A stretch of DNA of 64,000 bases from Paracrocinitomix sp039939375. GTDB taxonomy: Bacteria > Bacteroidota > Bacteroidia > Flavobacteriales_D > Crocinitomicaceae. Below are positions 1 to 8,478 of the stretch, piece after piece. Made by a program: the position numbers and the translations under genes. The first letter of the stretch is position 1; the number at the start of each line of letters is the position of its first letter. The stretch lies in the NCBI GenBank assembly GCA_039939375.1, contig JBDVJO010000008.1:62001-126000 (forward strand), written 5' to 3'. The notes beneath the pieces are model-generated. The model did no database searches. It was not told where the DNA came from and was given only the letters and a program-made list of their open reading frames with translations.

Positions 1-1230
1 CATGTAATGCCGGTTAAAGGAGATGATTGGACAGGAACGCATCTTTGGTTAAGTAAACCACCTGTCCCTTTGTGGACTATGGCCGTGTCTATGAAAGTTT
101 TTGGAGCGAATACTTGGGGCGTCCGAATGCCTTCCATTCTTTTTTCAACGTTGGCTATTTTCATTACGTTTTTGCTGGGTAAAAAGCTATTTGGTGAGCA
201 AGTAGCCATAGTAGCCGCCTTTTTACATGCCATAAATGGCTTAGTAATTGAGTCAGCCGCTGGTCGTGTTTCATCAGATCATGTAGAAACCTTTTTTATC
301 ATTTTTGTGGAGCTGGCCGTATATTTTGTTGTTCTAAGCATTGATCTTAAGAAAGCAGGGAAATGGATATTCTTGGCAGGGGTTTTTACCGGATTAGCTT
401 TTTTGTCTAAATGGTTTCCAGCATTAATTGTTTGGCCCATTTGGTTGCTAGCATTTGTGACATCTAGACATTTTTCTTGGAAGAATTTGTTCATTTATGG
501 AGGGCTATTAGTTGCGGGAACAACACTCATTGCATTGCCTTGGTTGATTATTGTCAATGGTTATGGGGATGATATATTGATGCGCGTATTATTCGCCTTT
601 TCAGAAACCATTCAGTTTCATGATCATCCGCGTTTTTACTTTTTTCATCAAATCATGATCATTTTCGGAGAGTTGATTTACATTCCAATTTTTCTTGGGA
701 TTTACCTCATTGCAAAAAAGAAAAGTGTCAACCAATTATTGCTCTTGTTGGTTTGGATTGTGATTCCTTTAATTGCCTTTACATTAGGAGAGACCAAAAG
801 GCATACCTATATTTTAATAGCAGCTCCCGCTTTCTTTTTGCTGGTTGCGTATGTTGCCAATTGGATGCTGGTAACTTATCATAAAACCAAATTGCGTTGG
901 GTAGCATTTGTGGTGGCTTTCGCTTTGATAGCATTGCCAATCAGATATATGACCGAACGACTTAAACTCTTTCAAGCGTCACCAGAATTGTCTGAATTCT
1001 ATCAGAATAAGCCTCAGTGGGAAGATCAATTCACGCAAAAGGATGTTGTTTTTGGATTACAAGAAAATATAGATCTCATGTTTTATACGGATGTTCATGC
1101 AGCTTATCAGTACTTGCCAAGCCAAGAAACGGTGCTGAGGTTGCAAAAAGAGGGATTTTCAGTTGTTATTTATTCTAATGGTAGCTTCTTTACAAGAAAA
1201 CCATTGTTTTTAGATGTCGGTTCAGATTAG
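1..1230 (+). CDS. GT-C family (ArnT/PMT-like) membrane glycosyltransferase, 5' partial
   Basis: The frame is open to the window edge, so the N-terminus is missing; the first Met at base 7 is probably internal. The visible part holds about nine hydrophobic segments and the KPPVPLW motif that in ArnT/PMT-like enzymes follows the first luminal loop. The first transmembrane helix and the catalytic acidic motif before KPP would lie upstream. Enzymes of this family move a sugar from a polyprenyl-phosphate donor to lipid A, protein or other acceptors at the periplasmic face; substrate cannot be told here. The stop overlaps the stop of the convergent helicase gene by four bases. Family call is firm, acceptor unknown. 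Confidence 0.8.
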   Translation, partial: HVMPVKGDDWTGTHLWLSKPPVPLWTMAVSMKVFGANTWGVRMPSILFSTLAIFITFLLGKKLFGEQVAIVAAFLHAINGLVIESAAGRVSSDHVETFFIIFVELAVYFVVLSIDLKKAGKWIFLAGVFTGLAFLSKWFPALIVWPIWLLAFVTSRHFSWKNLFIYGGLLVAGTTLIALPWLIIVNGYGDDILMRVLFAFSETIQFHDHPRFYFFHQIMIIFGELIYIPIFLGIYLIAKKKSVNQLLLLLVWIVIPLIAFTLGETKRHTYILIAAPAFFLLVAYVANWMLVTYHKTKLRWVAFVVAFALIALPIRYMTERLKLFQASPELSEFYQNKPQWEDQFTQKDVVFGLQENIDLMFYTDVHAAYQYLPSQETVLRLQKEGFSVVIYSNGSFFTRKPLFLDVGSD

Positions 1231-2660
1231 TCAATTTCACCTACAAAACGTTCGTCAAAATTTACCAAGTAGAGTTTTTCACTGGCTCTTGTAATGGCAG
1301 TATACAGCCAACGCATGTACTCATTTGACCACATTTCTTCCGTGAAATAACCTTGATCAATAAAAACAACAGGCCACTGCCCACCTTGTGATTTGTGACA
1401 AGTTACTGCATAACCAAACTTCACTTGTAAAGCTTGGAAGTAAGGGTTTTCCATTACTTTTTTATTGCGCATGCGCTTGTTTCGTTCAAGTGGATATTCT
1501 TCTCTTGCAATTCGGTAAAACAATTCTTTTTGCTGTTCTCTTGGTAAGTTGGCCGTTTCAGAATGAATGACATTGGTCATTATTTTTAACTCGGTTTCTT
1601 CCATGTTCGGATAATCCAAAAACTTAATCACCACATCTGCGAATTCAAATCCAAAAATTTCTTCTCGCTTATTGATGCGTTTGATTTCAATGAGCTCACC
1701 ATTGGCAATAAAACCGGCTTCTGATTTAACATCCAGCCAATAGTAGTTGTTAGACACCACCATTAAAACATCTCCAGCATTCACATCATCTTCTTGCCAT
1801 AAAATACGCGATCTGATTTGTTGGTTGAACAAGTTGGCCCGTTTGTTTGAACGGGTGACCACCATTACACTGTCTTGTCCGTAATTAGAAATGGACGATT
1901 CTAAAGCGTCTTGCAAGTCAAGTCCAGAAAGGGCAATGGCATCTTTTTTATTGTGATGCAATAGCTGGATTTCTTCTTCAAAGGTTCTTAATTGTAGTGA
2001 AATTTCTAAGATTCCTGATTGCGATTCTTGTCGTACTACATCTTTTAGTTCAGACTGAATGATGTCAAATGAATAATTTTCTTTCAAAAATTGAGCATCC
2101 AGGGCCGGACTCTTGTCCATTCCAACCGGTGGTAACTGTCCTTTGTCTCCAACAAAAATCAACTTGCAATTCACAGCAGAGTAAACGTATTCCAATAAAT
2201 CCGCCAGTAAATCACGCATGCTAAACGAGTTGGGATCTTGAATTCCAGAAAAGGTAGAAACCATAGAAGCCTCATCTACAATAAAAATAGTGTTGGTTCT
2301 TTTGTTTTCGCCTAATCTGAAGTTGGCACTTCCATCACTTTCATTGATAAAATAAATAGATCGGTGAATGGTGTGCGCTCTTTTTTTACTGTAGTTAGAA
2401 AGTACTTTGGCAGCTCTTCCGGTTGGCGCCATTAAGTAAGATTTGATTTTAACCTGAGATAAGGTTTGTACGAACGAAGAAATTAAAGTTGTTTTTCCAG
2501 TTCCAGCGAATCCGCTCAAAATAAAAATCTCAAAATCAGAATCAGAACAAATAAAATTGGTCAAATTATGGATGGCAGATTCCTGATCATTGGTCGGAGC
2601 AAATCCCAAATTATCCCTAAAAAGTTGCGTGAAAGAGGCATTATTGATCTTGTTTTTCAC
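1227..2660 (-). CDS. RecD-like superfamily 1 DNA helicase (AAA family ATPase)
   Basis: A 477-residue protein starting at GTG; no nearby in-frame ATG precedes the conserved region. Walker A GFAGTGKTT lies at residues 50-58, the Walker B DEAS box at 129-132 and the motif III GDKGQLPPVG at 171-180. Near the C-terminus are YAVTCHKSQGGQW and YTAITRASEKLYLV, the UvrD_C_2 motifs of RecD/Pif1 helicases. There is no RecBCD-type N-terminal extension, so this resembles the short stand-alone RecD-like helicases of Bacteroidota. It probably unwinds DNA 5'-3' in repair or replication restart (inference from family). It is monocistronic and convergent with the glycosyltransferase. Confidence 0.85.
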   Translation of the reverse strand: MKNKINNASFTQLFRDNLGFAPTNDQESAIHNLTNFICSDSDFEIFILSGFAGTGKTTLISSFVQTLSQVKIKSYLMAPTGRAAKVLSNYSKKRAHTIHRSIYFINESDGSANFRLGENKRTNTIFIVDEASMVSTFSGIQDPNSFSMRDLLADLLEYVYSAVNCKLIFVGDKGQLPPVGMDKSPALDAQFLKENYSFDIIQSELKDVVRQESQSGILEISLQLRTFEEEIQLLHHNKKDAIALSGLDLQDALESSISNYGQDSVMVVTRSNKRANLFNQQIRSRILWQEDDVNAGDVLMVVSNNYYWLDVKSEAGFIANGELIEIKRINKREEIFGFEFADVVIKFLDYPNMEETELKIMTNVIHSETANLPREQQKELFYRIAREEYPLERNKRMRNKKVMENPYFQALQVKFGYAVTCHKSQGGQWPVVFIDQGYFTEEMWSNEYMRWLYTAITRASEKLYLVNFDERFVGEID

Positions 2661-2742
2661 AAGGATTGACTTTCTGTTTGAATCATTGAGTTAAATATGT
2701 AAAAAATATATTGACTGACCTTTAGAACATCAAAAAAAATTG

Positions 2743-2750
2743 TAGTTTTG
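2743..2750 (+). promoter_or_regulatory. Possible Bacteroidota -7 box (TAGTTTTG)
   Basis: TAGTTTTG matches the Bacteroidota -7 consensus TAnnTTTG and lies 35 bases before the start of the 2786 gene. The only upstream TTG (2711) is 29 bases away, further than usual, so the -33 element is unconvincing. Confidence 0.35.
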
Positions 2751-2785
2751 TTGGGTACAGAATTACTTAAATTTAACAGAGCAGA

Positions 2786-3727
2786 ATGAGTTCATTTGAC
2801 AAAATAGATGACGTTTTTTATTACATCAAACGATATTTACTACCAATCGTATTCTTTATTATTGGAATTTACCTTTTAAGATTAGGTTTAGCGACTTACA
2901 AGTTGGAGTTGAATAATGGCGAGTGGTTGACGTATAAGCAAGACAGCAAATTTTTAGTTGCAGCTGCTTTATTCATGTCTGTTTCTATTGTTTGGATCTT
3001 GTATTTGTTGGATGTGATTAAGCCAATGGTTGGATATGTAATTATGGGTATCATGTTGATTGGTTCAGCAGCTGTTCTTTATTTTGATTACCAAACAATT
3101 AATAAAGAAGTAGTTTTCAAAGAGAAATATGAAAAGCGTGAGATTGAGATTCAAACGCGTATGATGGATATCAAAGCTGCAGAGTTGGCTTACAGAGAGG
3201 CAAACGGTAACTACACAAATAGCTTTGATGATTTAATTGATTTCATTTATAATGGTAAGAAAATGACCATTAAAAAATTAGGCTCTCAGCCAGAACGTAA
3301 AATCACGCCTGAAGAGAGAGATCTTATTTATGGAGATAACAGACCTATTGATAATTTAATGACAGAAGAAGAGGCTTATATTTTATCTAAGTCAAGCAAC
3401 GTTCCTACTGATTTAGTTGGCTTTGTAAGAGACACAACTTACATCCCAGTAATGGATGCTCTTTTCAATAGTACTAAATATCAAAAAGAGAGAAGAAAAT
3501 TAGGAGGAGAACTTGAGTTTAACGCAGATTCCTTAAGATATGTGCCTTTCTCTCAAAACCTAGCAACACTAGATACAGCTTCAATTACCAAAGGTGATTT
3601 GAAAGTTCCTACCTTATTAATCAAAATGACGCATCCAATGGAGCACCCAACGGATGGTTTAATTGATTATACCATTGGAGCAAAAGATGACAACCACTTA
3701 AAAGATAACTGGTCTAAAATCAAATAA
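2786..3727 (+). CDS. Conserved Bacteroidota membrane protein with pseudopilin-like segment
   Basis: 313 residues of unknown function. Three hydrophobic segments fill roughly residues 15-110. A charged, possibly coiled-coil stretch follows (about 110-130), then AAELAYREANGNYTNSFDDL (about 131-150), which resembles the start of the soluble domain of type II/IV pseudopilins, where an alpha-spine residue run is followed by NGxYT. The remaining domain is soluble. The gene overlaps the next one by a single base (TAATG), so the two are translationally coupled. A similar membrane protein next to DUF3822 is familiar from flavobacteria. A scaffold role with DUF3822 is inference only. Confidence 0.7.
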   Translation: MSSFDKIDDVFYYIKRYLLPIVFFIIGIYLLRLGLATYKLELNNGEWLTYKQDSKFLVAAALFMSVSIVWILYLLDVIKPMVGYVIMGIMLIGSAAVLYFDYQTINKEVVFKEKYEKREIEIQTRMMDIKAAELAYREANGNYTNSFDDLIDFIYNGKKMTIKKLGSQPERKITPEERDLIYGDNRPIDNLMTEEEAYILSKSSNVPTDLVGFVRDTTYIPVMDALFNSTKYQKERRKLGGELEFNADSLRYVPFSQNLATLDTASITKGDLKVPTLLIKMTHPMEHPTDGLIDYTIGAKDDNHLKDNWSKIK

Positions 3728-4491
3728 TGTCGATCAGAAAAGAGGAGGCTTTTCAGTACATCCTATGCATGGATTTACACCCGGGCCTGCTAACGGTTGC
3801 TTTTATTGATAAGGACAGTAAAAAAATCAAAGAGTCGCGCTCATTTGAAATCTCTGAGTTTAACAGAGATGAAGTGACAACCTTCTTTACATCTGAAGAA
3901 TTCAAGTTTGATTTTCACAGCTACGTAGCCACTGCAGGTGGACTCAGAAATACGTTGATTCCTGTTGATTTATTCAATCACACAAAGGCTGAAGATGTGT
4001 TTAAGTTGAACTATCCAGCACCAATTGATAACCTAGATTACAACAGAATTCCTGAGCTGGGAATCGTTAATATTTACGAATTACCACTTTGGATTAAATC
4101 ACTTTTTGTGATCAAATTCCCAAGAACGAAGCTCATTCATCCTGCAACGGTATTGTTGAAAGGAGTGTTCAGTAATCCAACTTTTAGCCCTAAAATTCAC
4201 ATTTGTTTTTACGGAAGCAGTTTTTATTTAATGATTACTGCCAAGAGTAAGTTGCAATATTTTAATCGTTTTGATTTCACAACCATAGCCGACTTGGTTT
4301 ACCATGTTTTGTTCGTGTTAGAACAAAAAGAAATGGATCAAACCAAAATGGATGTCAACCTTTATGGAGTGAATGAAAAATGGGAAAAACTAGCAGAAGT
4401 GCAAGGTTTTTTCGCCAATAAAATTAAGATTTCAAATCAACCAGAAGGAGCAGAACTCTTCGTTTTAGCTAAGCAATTGTTATGCGTATAG
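3727..4491 (+). CDS. DUF3822 family protein
   Basis: 254 residues, cytoplasmic, no signal peptide. The sequence matches my memory of DUF3822, a Bacteroidota family found beside rsmD. The N-terminal beta-rich pattern (LCMDLHPGLLTVAFID, then a second strand set) and an internal repeat of the same type suggest an actin-like (ASKHA) fold of the PilM/FtsA kind; this is inference from pattern. It overlaps the upstream membrane-protein gene by one base and rsmD by ten bases, so it belongs to a tight operon. No enzymatic motif is evident. Confidence 0.75.
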   Translation: MSIRKEEAFQYILCMDLHPGLLTVAFIDKDSKKIKESRSFEISEFNRDEVTTFFTSEEFKFDFHSYVATAGGLRNTLIPVDLFNHTKAEDVFKLNYPAPIDNLDYNRIPELGIVNIYELPLWIKSLFVIKFPRTKLIHPATVLLKGVFSNPTFSPKIHICFYGSSFYLMITAKSKLQYFNRFDFTTIADLVYHVLFVLEQKEMDQTKMDVNLYGVNEKWEKLAEVQGFFANKIKISNQPEGAELFVLAKQLLCV

Positions 4492-5012
4492 TCAGCGGAA
4501 AATATAGAGGAAAACGCGTTTTTCCACCTAAAAAGTTCCCTTCAAGACCCACAACTGATTACGCCAAAGAGGCGCTTTTTAATATTCTTGAAAACAAGAT
4601 TGATTGGGAAGAATGCAATGTGCTTGATTTGTTCGCAGGAACAGGAAACATTAGTGCAGAGTTTCTTTCGCGTGGAGCTAAGAAAGTGTTGAGCATAGAT
4701 AAAAACCCAATCTGCATCAAACATTTGCATTCGGTTAAAAAAGAGCTGAATGATGAGAACTGGTTCATTCAACGAAATGAGGTCAATCATTTTGTACTCA
4801 AGTGTGAGGAGCAATTTGAAGTGATCTTTGCAGATCCTCCATTCGGAATTAAGGGATTGGCGGAGTTGATAGACCGTATCTTTGAAGAAGGCGTTTTGAC
4901 AGCAGATGGCATGTTGATTTTGGAGCATGGAAAAGAAAACTCTTTTGAAGATCATCCAAAGTTTTCTTCAGAAAGAGATTATGGAGGGGTTCAGTTTAGC
5001 TTTTTTGAATAG
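4482..5012 (+). CDS. rsmD: 16S rRNA (guanine(966)-N(2))-methyltransferase RsmD
   Basis: 176 residues, normal length for RsmD. The SAM-binding motif NVLDLFAGTGN spans residues 46-56 and the catalytic DPPF motif residues 118-121. The N-terminal MRIVSGKYRGKR is typical of the family. RsmD methylates G966 of 16S rRNA in the assembling 30S subunit, using S-adenosylmethionine. The start overlaps the end of the DUF3822 gene by ten bases, and coaD follows, a pairing found in many bacteria. Confidence 0.95.
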   Translation: MRIVSGKYRGKRVFPPKKFPSRPTTDYAKEALFNILENKIDWEECNVLDLFAGTGNISAEFLSRGAKKVLSIDKNPICIKHLHSVKKELNDENWFIQRNEVNHFVLKCEEQFEVIFADPPFGIKGLAELIDRIFEEGVLTADGMLILEHGKENSFEDHPKFSSERDYGGVQFSFFE

Positions 5013-5066
5013 TTGCTTCCCGAACTTTTCTTCAGATTTTCCGTAACTTATAGCATAAATTAAGAG

Positions 5067-5531
5067 ATGAAAAGAATCGGTGTTTTTCCAGGATCATTTG
5101 ACCCCTTCACAAAAGGTCATGAAGATGTAGTAAGGCGTTTTGTGCCTTTGTTTGATGAGGTAATTGTTGCCATTGGCGAGAATTCATCAAAAAAATATAT
5201 GTTCTCTTTAGAAAGCCGTAAAAAGCAAATAGAATCCTTGTTTGAAAGTGATGATTCGGTGAGTGTTGAGGTCTTTCATACATTAACGGTTGAGTTTTGT
5301 AAAGAAAAATCGGCGCAGTATTTGCTTAGAGGTATACGTAATGCTGTTGATGCTGATTATGAAAGAGCGATAGCACAAATGAATTTTCAGATTTCAGGAA
5401 TTGAAACCTTGTTCGTGATGTGTGACCCGGCCTATTCTCCAATCAATTCATCAATTATTAGAGAAATTAAAAAGAACAAAGGCGATATTTCAAAATTTGT
5501 AACAAATGATGAGCTTTTAATTATACAATAA
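5067..5531 (+). CDS. coaD: Phosphopantetheine adenylyltransferase CoaD
   Basis: 154 residues, full length. The nucleotidyltransferase signature GSFDPFTKGH is at residues 9-18, RGIRNAVDADYE (about 92-103) carries substrate-binding residues, and SSIIRE near residue 133 is the ISSTxVRE-like motif. CoaD transfers AMP from ATP to 4'-phosphopantetheine, the penultimate step of coenzyme A synthesis, in the cytoplasm. It lies 54 bases after rsmD and seven bases before the TlpA-like gene. Confidence 0.96.
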   Translation: MKRIGVFPGSFDPFTKGHEDVVRRFVPLFDEVIVAIGENSSKKYMFSLESRKKQIESLFESDDSVSVEVFHTLTVEFCKEKSAQYLLRGIRNAVDADYERAIAQMNFQISGIETLFVMCDPAYSPINSSIIREIKKNKGDISKFVTNDELLIIQ

Positions 5532-5538
5532 ACCTTAC

Positions 5539-6981
5539 ATGCCTAAACTGTTTATAACCATACTGTCTATATTTATTTGCCTGAGTTTATCGGCTCAAGA
5601 AAATGAAATTCGTGGCTTTGCGCCTGATTTTGTGGGCGAGAAAGTAGAGTTGTTGACCTATCAAGATTATGTCACTATGACAGAAATTAAGATAGGAGAG
5701 GGGTTTGTAGATCCTAAAGACAGTATTTTTCATATTCCGTTAAAAAATACAGGAACATTTAAAGGTAAAATTCAAATTGCAAAAACTGAAGCTCCCTTAT
5801 ACATTGCGCCAAATTCTACCTACGAACTTTATTTTCCGAAGGCAGAAAATCAGCCGATAAGTTTTCAGAATCAACGTACTGATATCATGTTTTTTGGCTT
5901 AGACTCAACAGATATTAATTATAGAATTGTTAGACATAATCAATGGTTTGATGCTTTTGTGGCTTATCACGAAAAAGACATTGCAAGAGGACAATTCTTA
6001 ACTTACCTAGACACGTTTAGCGTTTATGCGGCTGAAGCTTACAAAGATGTAAAAGACGAGTTCTTTATTACCTATGTGCGTTACAATATTGCTGAAATGC
6101 AACAAACTTTTGGAGGAAATAAGAAAAGTGAAGCACGACTAGAGACCTTTTTAAATTACATCAAGCCTTTTCCGGTTTATTACGAGAATGATCAATACAT
6201 GAAGTTTTTTAGAGGGTTTTATTCTCAGAACTTCTCTGATTATGCGCCAACAATTGAGGCTGAAATTAACGTTGCAATTGAAAAAGCGAGTCCTACAAAA
6301 TTAATGGCTGCATTGAAGACAGATTTGTTTTTAAGTAATCCAGAAGTGAGAGAAGTGGTGATGATTGACCAATTAGGGAAACAATATTACAAGCGTAATG
6401 ATCAAAAGCGAAACATATTGGTTATGCTTGATTCGTTGAGTAATCATGCTAAATATCAGGTCAATGCAACGATATCTAAAAATGTGTTGAGTTATTTAAC
6501 GAGTCTTGAACCAGGTTTTCCAGCCCCAACTATTTCCTTAGATCAAGGAGCGGATGAAGATCCGATTACCTGGAGAAAATATCAAGGAAAATTTGTGTAC
6601 GTAAACTTTTTTGAAACCTGGAATGACCAAGCAGTTGCTGAAATGAAAATCATGATTCAGATGGCACAGAAATACGGCGAATTCGTTTCATTCTTATCCT
6701 TATGTACTGACAAAGAAGAGGCTAGTTTTGAAAAGTTTAAAGCAGCCAATCCAGAAATGGATTGGGACATCTGTTATATCGGTCAAAACTCACCTATTAA
6801 GTCAGATTTCAGAGTGAAAGTGGTTCCAACCTATTTTTTAATTGATCAATCAGGATTTATAGCAGTTGCTCCAGCAGCATCACCTACGCCAGATGGTGAG
6901 TACGAATCAATTGACCAGACTTTCCATTTTATAAAGACCGCCTTAACGCCTTCCAGTAGAAATCAAATAGGTCAGCCCTAA
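5539..6981 (+). CDS. Periplasmic TlpA/thioredoxin-fold protein lacking active-site cysteines
   Basis: 480 residues with a Sec signal peptide (cleavage after about residue 19, SLSAQE). The N-terminal half resembles the beta-rich domain that precedes thioredoxin domains in Bacteroidota TlpA/DUF4369-like proteins. The C-terminal part (about 330-475) has the AhpC/TlpA fold, including YVNFFETW and the cis-proline segment VVPTYFLID. The usual WCxxC is W361-N-D-Q-A365: both cysteines are replaced, so thiol-disulfide exchange is not expected. A binding or structural role is more likely. It is seven bases after coaD and probably in the same operon. Confidence 0.8.
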   Translation: MPKLFITILSIFICLSLSAQENEIRGFAPDFVGEKVELLTYQDYVTMTEIKIGEGFVDPKDSIFHIPLKNTGTFKGKIQIAKTEAPLYIAPNSTYELYFPKAENQPISFQNQRTDIMFFGLDSTDINYRIVRHNQWFDAFVAYHEKDIARGQFLTYLDTFSVYAAEAYKDVKDEFFITYVRYNIAEMQQTFGGNKKSEARLETFLNYIKPFPVYYENDQYMKFFRGFYSQNFSDYAPTIEAEINVAIEKASPTKLMAALKTDLFLSNPEVREVVMIDQLGKQYYKRNDQKRNILVMLDSLSNHAKYQVNATISKNVLSYLTSLEPGFPAPTISLDQGADEDPITWRKYQGKFVYVNFFETWNDQAVAEMKIMIQMAQKYGEFVSFLSLCTDKEEASFEKFKAANPEMDWDICYIGQNSPIKSDFRVKVVPTYFLIDQSGFIAVAPAASPTPDGEYESIDQTFHFIKTALTPSSRNQIGQP

Positions 6982-7023
6982 TTGTTTGTAAATTATTTGT
7001 AATATTAAAGTGAATTAGCATTG

Positions 7024-8097
7024 ATGAAGATATTTTCACTTTACGAAAAACTTAAAAAAGACAGTTTTAGTCTTTTTTATTTGGGAGAGTTTGATGACGA
7101 CTTGACTGAAGTTTTGATGCGTATTCAAGAAACCTCAAGTGAAGAGGGGCGATCTATCAAAAAAAGAGTATCCTATTTAATTGCCGAATGTTTTCAGAAT
7201 ATAATTCGTCATTCTGATGAAGAAAAAGAAACTGATTTAGGTGATTCTTCTAAGTTTTTCATGATGAGAAACACAGAAGGGGTGCATTATCTAGGAACTG
7301 CAAATCCGGTTGAAGAGAAGAATCAATCTACTTTGGTACAGAGTTTAGAGTCTTTACAAAATCTGACATCAGAAGAGTTGAAGCGCATTTACCTAAATGC
7401 ACTCGGAAACAATGCGCTAAACGCCAAAGGTGGTGGTGGACTAGGATTGATTGAGATGGCGCGTAAAACGAAAAACCCTCCTTCTTACCAATTTGAAAAG
7501 ATTAACGAAGAGTACGTGAATTTTTTCATGCAATTGAAAATGAAAGGCAAATCTGAATCTGATAATGATGAGTCTATTCAGGGGATGGTTGAATTTTACG
7601 AAGAGTTACTTTCAGACAAAATTGTAATGTTAAGAAAAGGCGATTTTTCACAAGAGTCTATACTTCCCTTGTTCAAACTTTTTGAATCTAATCTGCAATT
7701 GAAAAAAGAAGATTTGGTATTCAAGAAGAAGAGTCTTTACATCATGATTGAGCTATTGCAGAACATGAATCGTCATGCGGTATCCATTAATGGGACAAAA
7801 GAGGGGATGTTTGTAATTGGTTTAGATAAAGGGGTGTACAAAATGCAGACTGGTAATTTCATTACAAAAGACAAAGCAAAAGATTTGAAAATGCACTTAG
7901 ATTCGTTGGTTGGCCTTGACAAAATTCAACTGGCAAAACGTTATAAGCAACAACTAATGGAGAACACAATTTCAGAAGATCAAGGAGCAGGAATAGGCAT
8001 CATAGAAATGTTCAGACAAAGTGATGGAGAAATCCTATTTGATTTTCAAGAAGTTGACGAAAATTTGGCTTTTTATTCATTTAGTGCTACATTGTAG
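7024..8097 (+). CDS. Tandem SiaB-family (DUF6272) protein kinase
   Basis: 357 residues from the ATG at 7024; a TTG one codon earlier is less likely. The protein is two SiaB-like HATPase units in a row. Unit 1 has an N-box AECFQNIIRH (54-63) and glycine-rich lid KGGGGLGLIEMARK (135-148). Unit 2 has IELLQNMNRHA (242-252) and QGAGIGIIEMFRQ (320-332). Known SiaB proteins have one unit of about 180 residues and phosphorylate SiaC. Both units here keep the Asn of the N-box and the glycines, so both may bind ATP. The siaC-like gene follows after three bases. This is the kinase of a SiaABC-type partner switch. Confidence 0.8.
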   Translation: MKIFSLYEKLKKDSFSLFYLGEFDDDLTEVLMRIQETSSEEGRSIKKRVSYLIAECFQNIIRHSDEEKETDLGDSSKFFMMRNTEGVHYLGTANPVEEKNQSTLVQSLESLQNLTSEELKRIYLNALGNNALNAKGGGGLGLIEMARKTKNPPSYQFEKINEEYVNFFMQLKMKGKSESDNDESIQGMVEFYEELLSDKIVMLRKGDFSQESILPLFKLFESNLQLKKEDLVFKKKSLYIMIELLQNMNRHAVSINGTKEGMFVIGLDKGVYKMQTGNFITKDKAKDLKMHLDSLVGLDKIQLAKRYKQQLMENTISEDQGAGIGIIEMFRQSDGEILFDFQEVDENLAFYSFSATL

Positions 8098-8100
8098 CCA

Positions 8101-8478
8101 ATGTCCAATAAACTCAATTTAGAACCTACCGAAGAAACGCCATTGGTGCATTTTGACCGTGAGGCATCCATCTTTAAAATATCCGGAAGGTCTTATCCTG
8201 AAGATGCCCATTCTTTCTACCAACCATTGATAAATTGGATGAAAGAATACAGTGAAAATCCCGGAGCTAAAACGCATTTAGAAGTGGCTTTAGAATACTT
8301 TAACTCAGGTTCTGTAAAGAAAGTTTTCGCACTTTTGTATATCATTGAAGATATCATGGAAACAGGTAAAGATGCCAAGGTAATTTGGAAATATGCCAAA
8401 GGGGATGATTTAATGCAACAAAAAGGAATGGAGTTCAAAAAATTTCTTGAAGTTCCGGTGGATGTAGTTTCTTATTAA
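8101..8478 (+). CDS. SiaC-family (DUF1987) regulatory phosphoprotein
   Basis: 125 residues, normal size for DUF1987/SiaC, an anti-sigma-factor-antagonist-like fold. In Pseudomonas SiaC the phosphorylated residue is Thr68 in a YLNTSS segment; the matching segment here is EYFNSGSVKK, placing Ser69 at that position, so Ser phosphorylation is expected (inference). It lies three bases after the SiaB-like kinase. Its stop overlaps by four bases (TTAA, 8475-8478) the stop of the convergent SpoIIE-type phosphatase gene. In Pseudomonas, SiaC activates the diguanylate cyclase SiaD, but no GGDEF gene is in this window, so the output is unknown. Confidence 0.85.
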   Translation: MSNKLNLEPTEETPLVHFDREASIFKISGRSYPEDAHSFYQPLINWMKEYSENPGAKTHLEVALEYFNSGSVKKVFALLYIIEDIMETGKDAKVIWKYAKGDDLMQQKGMEFKKFLEVPVDVVSY

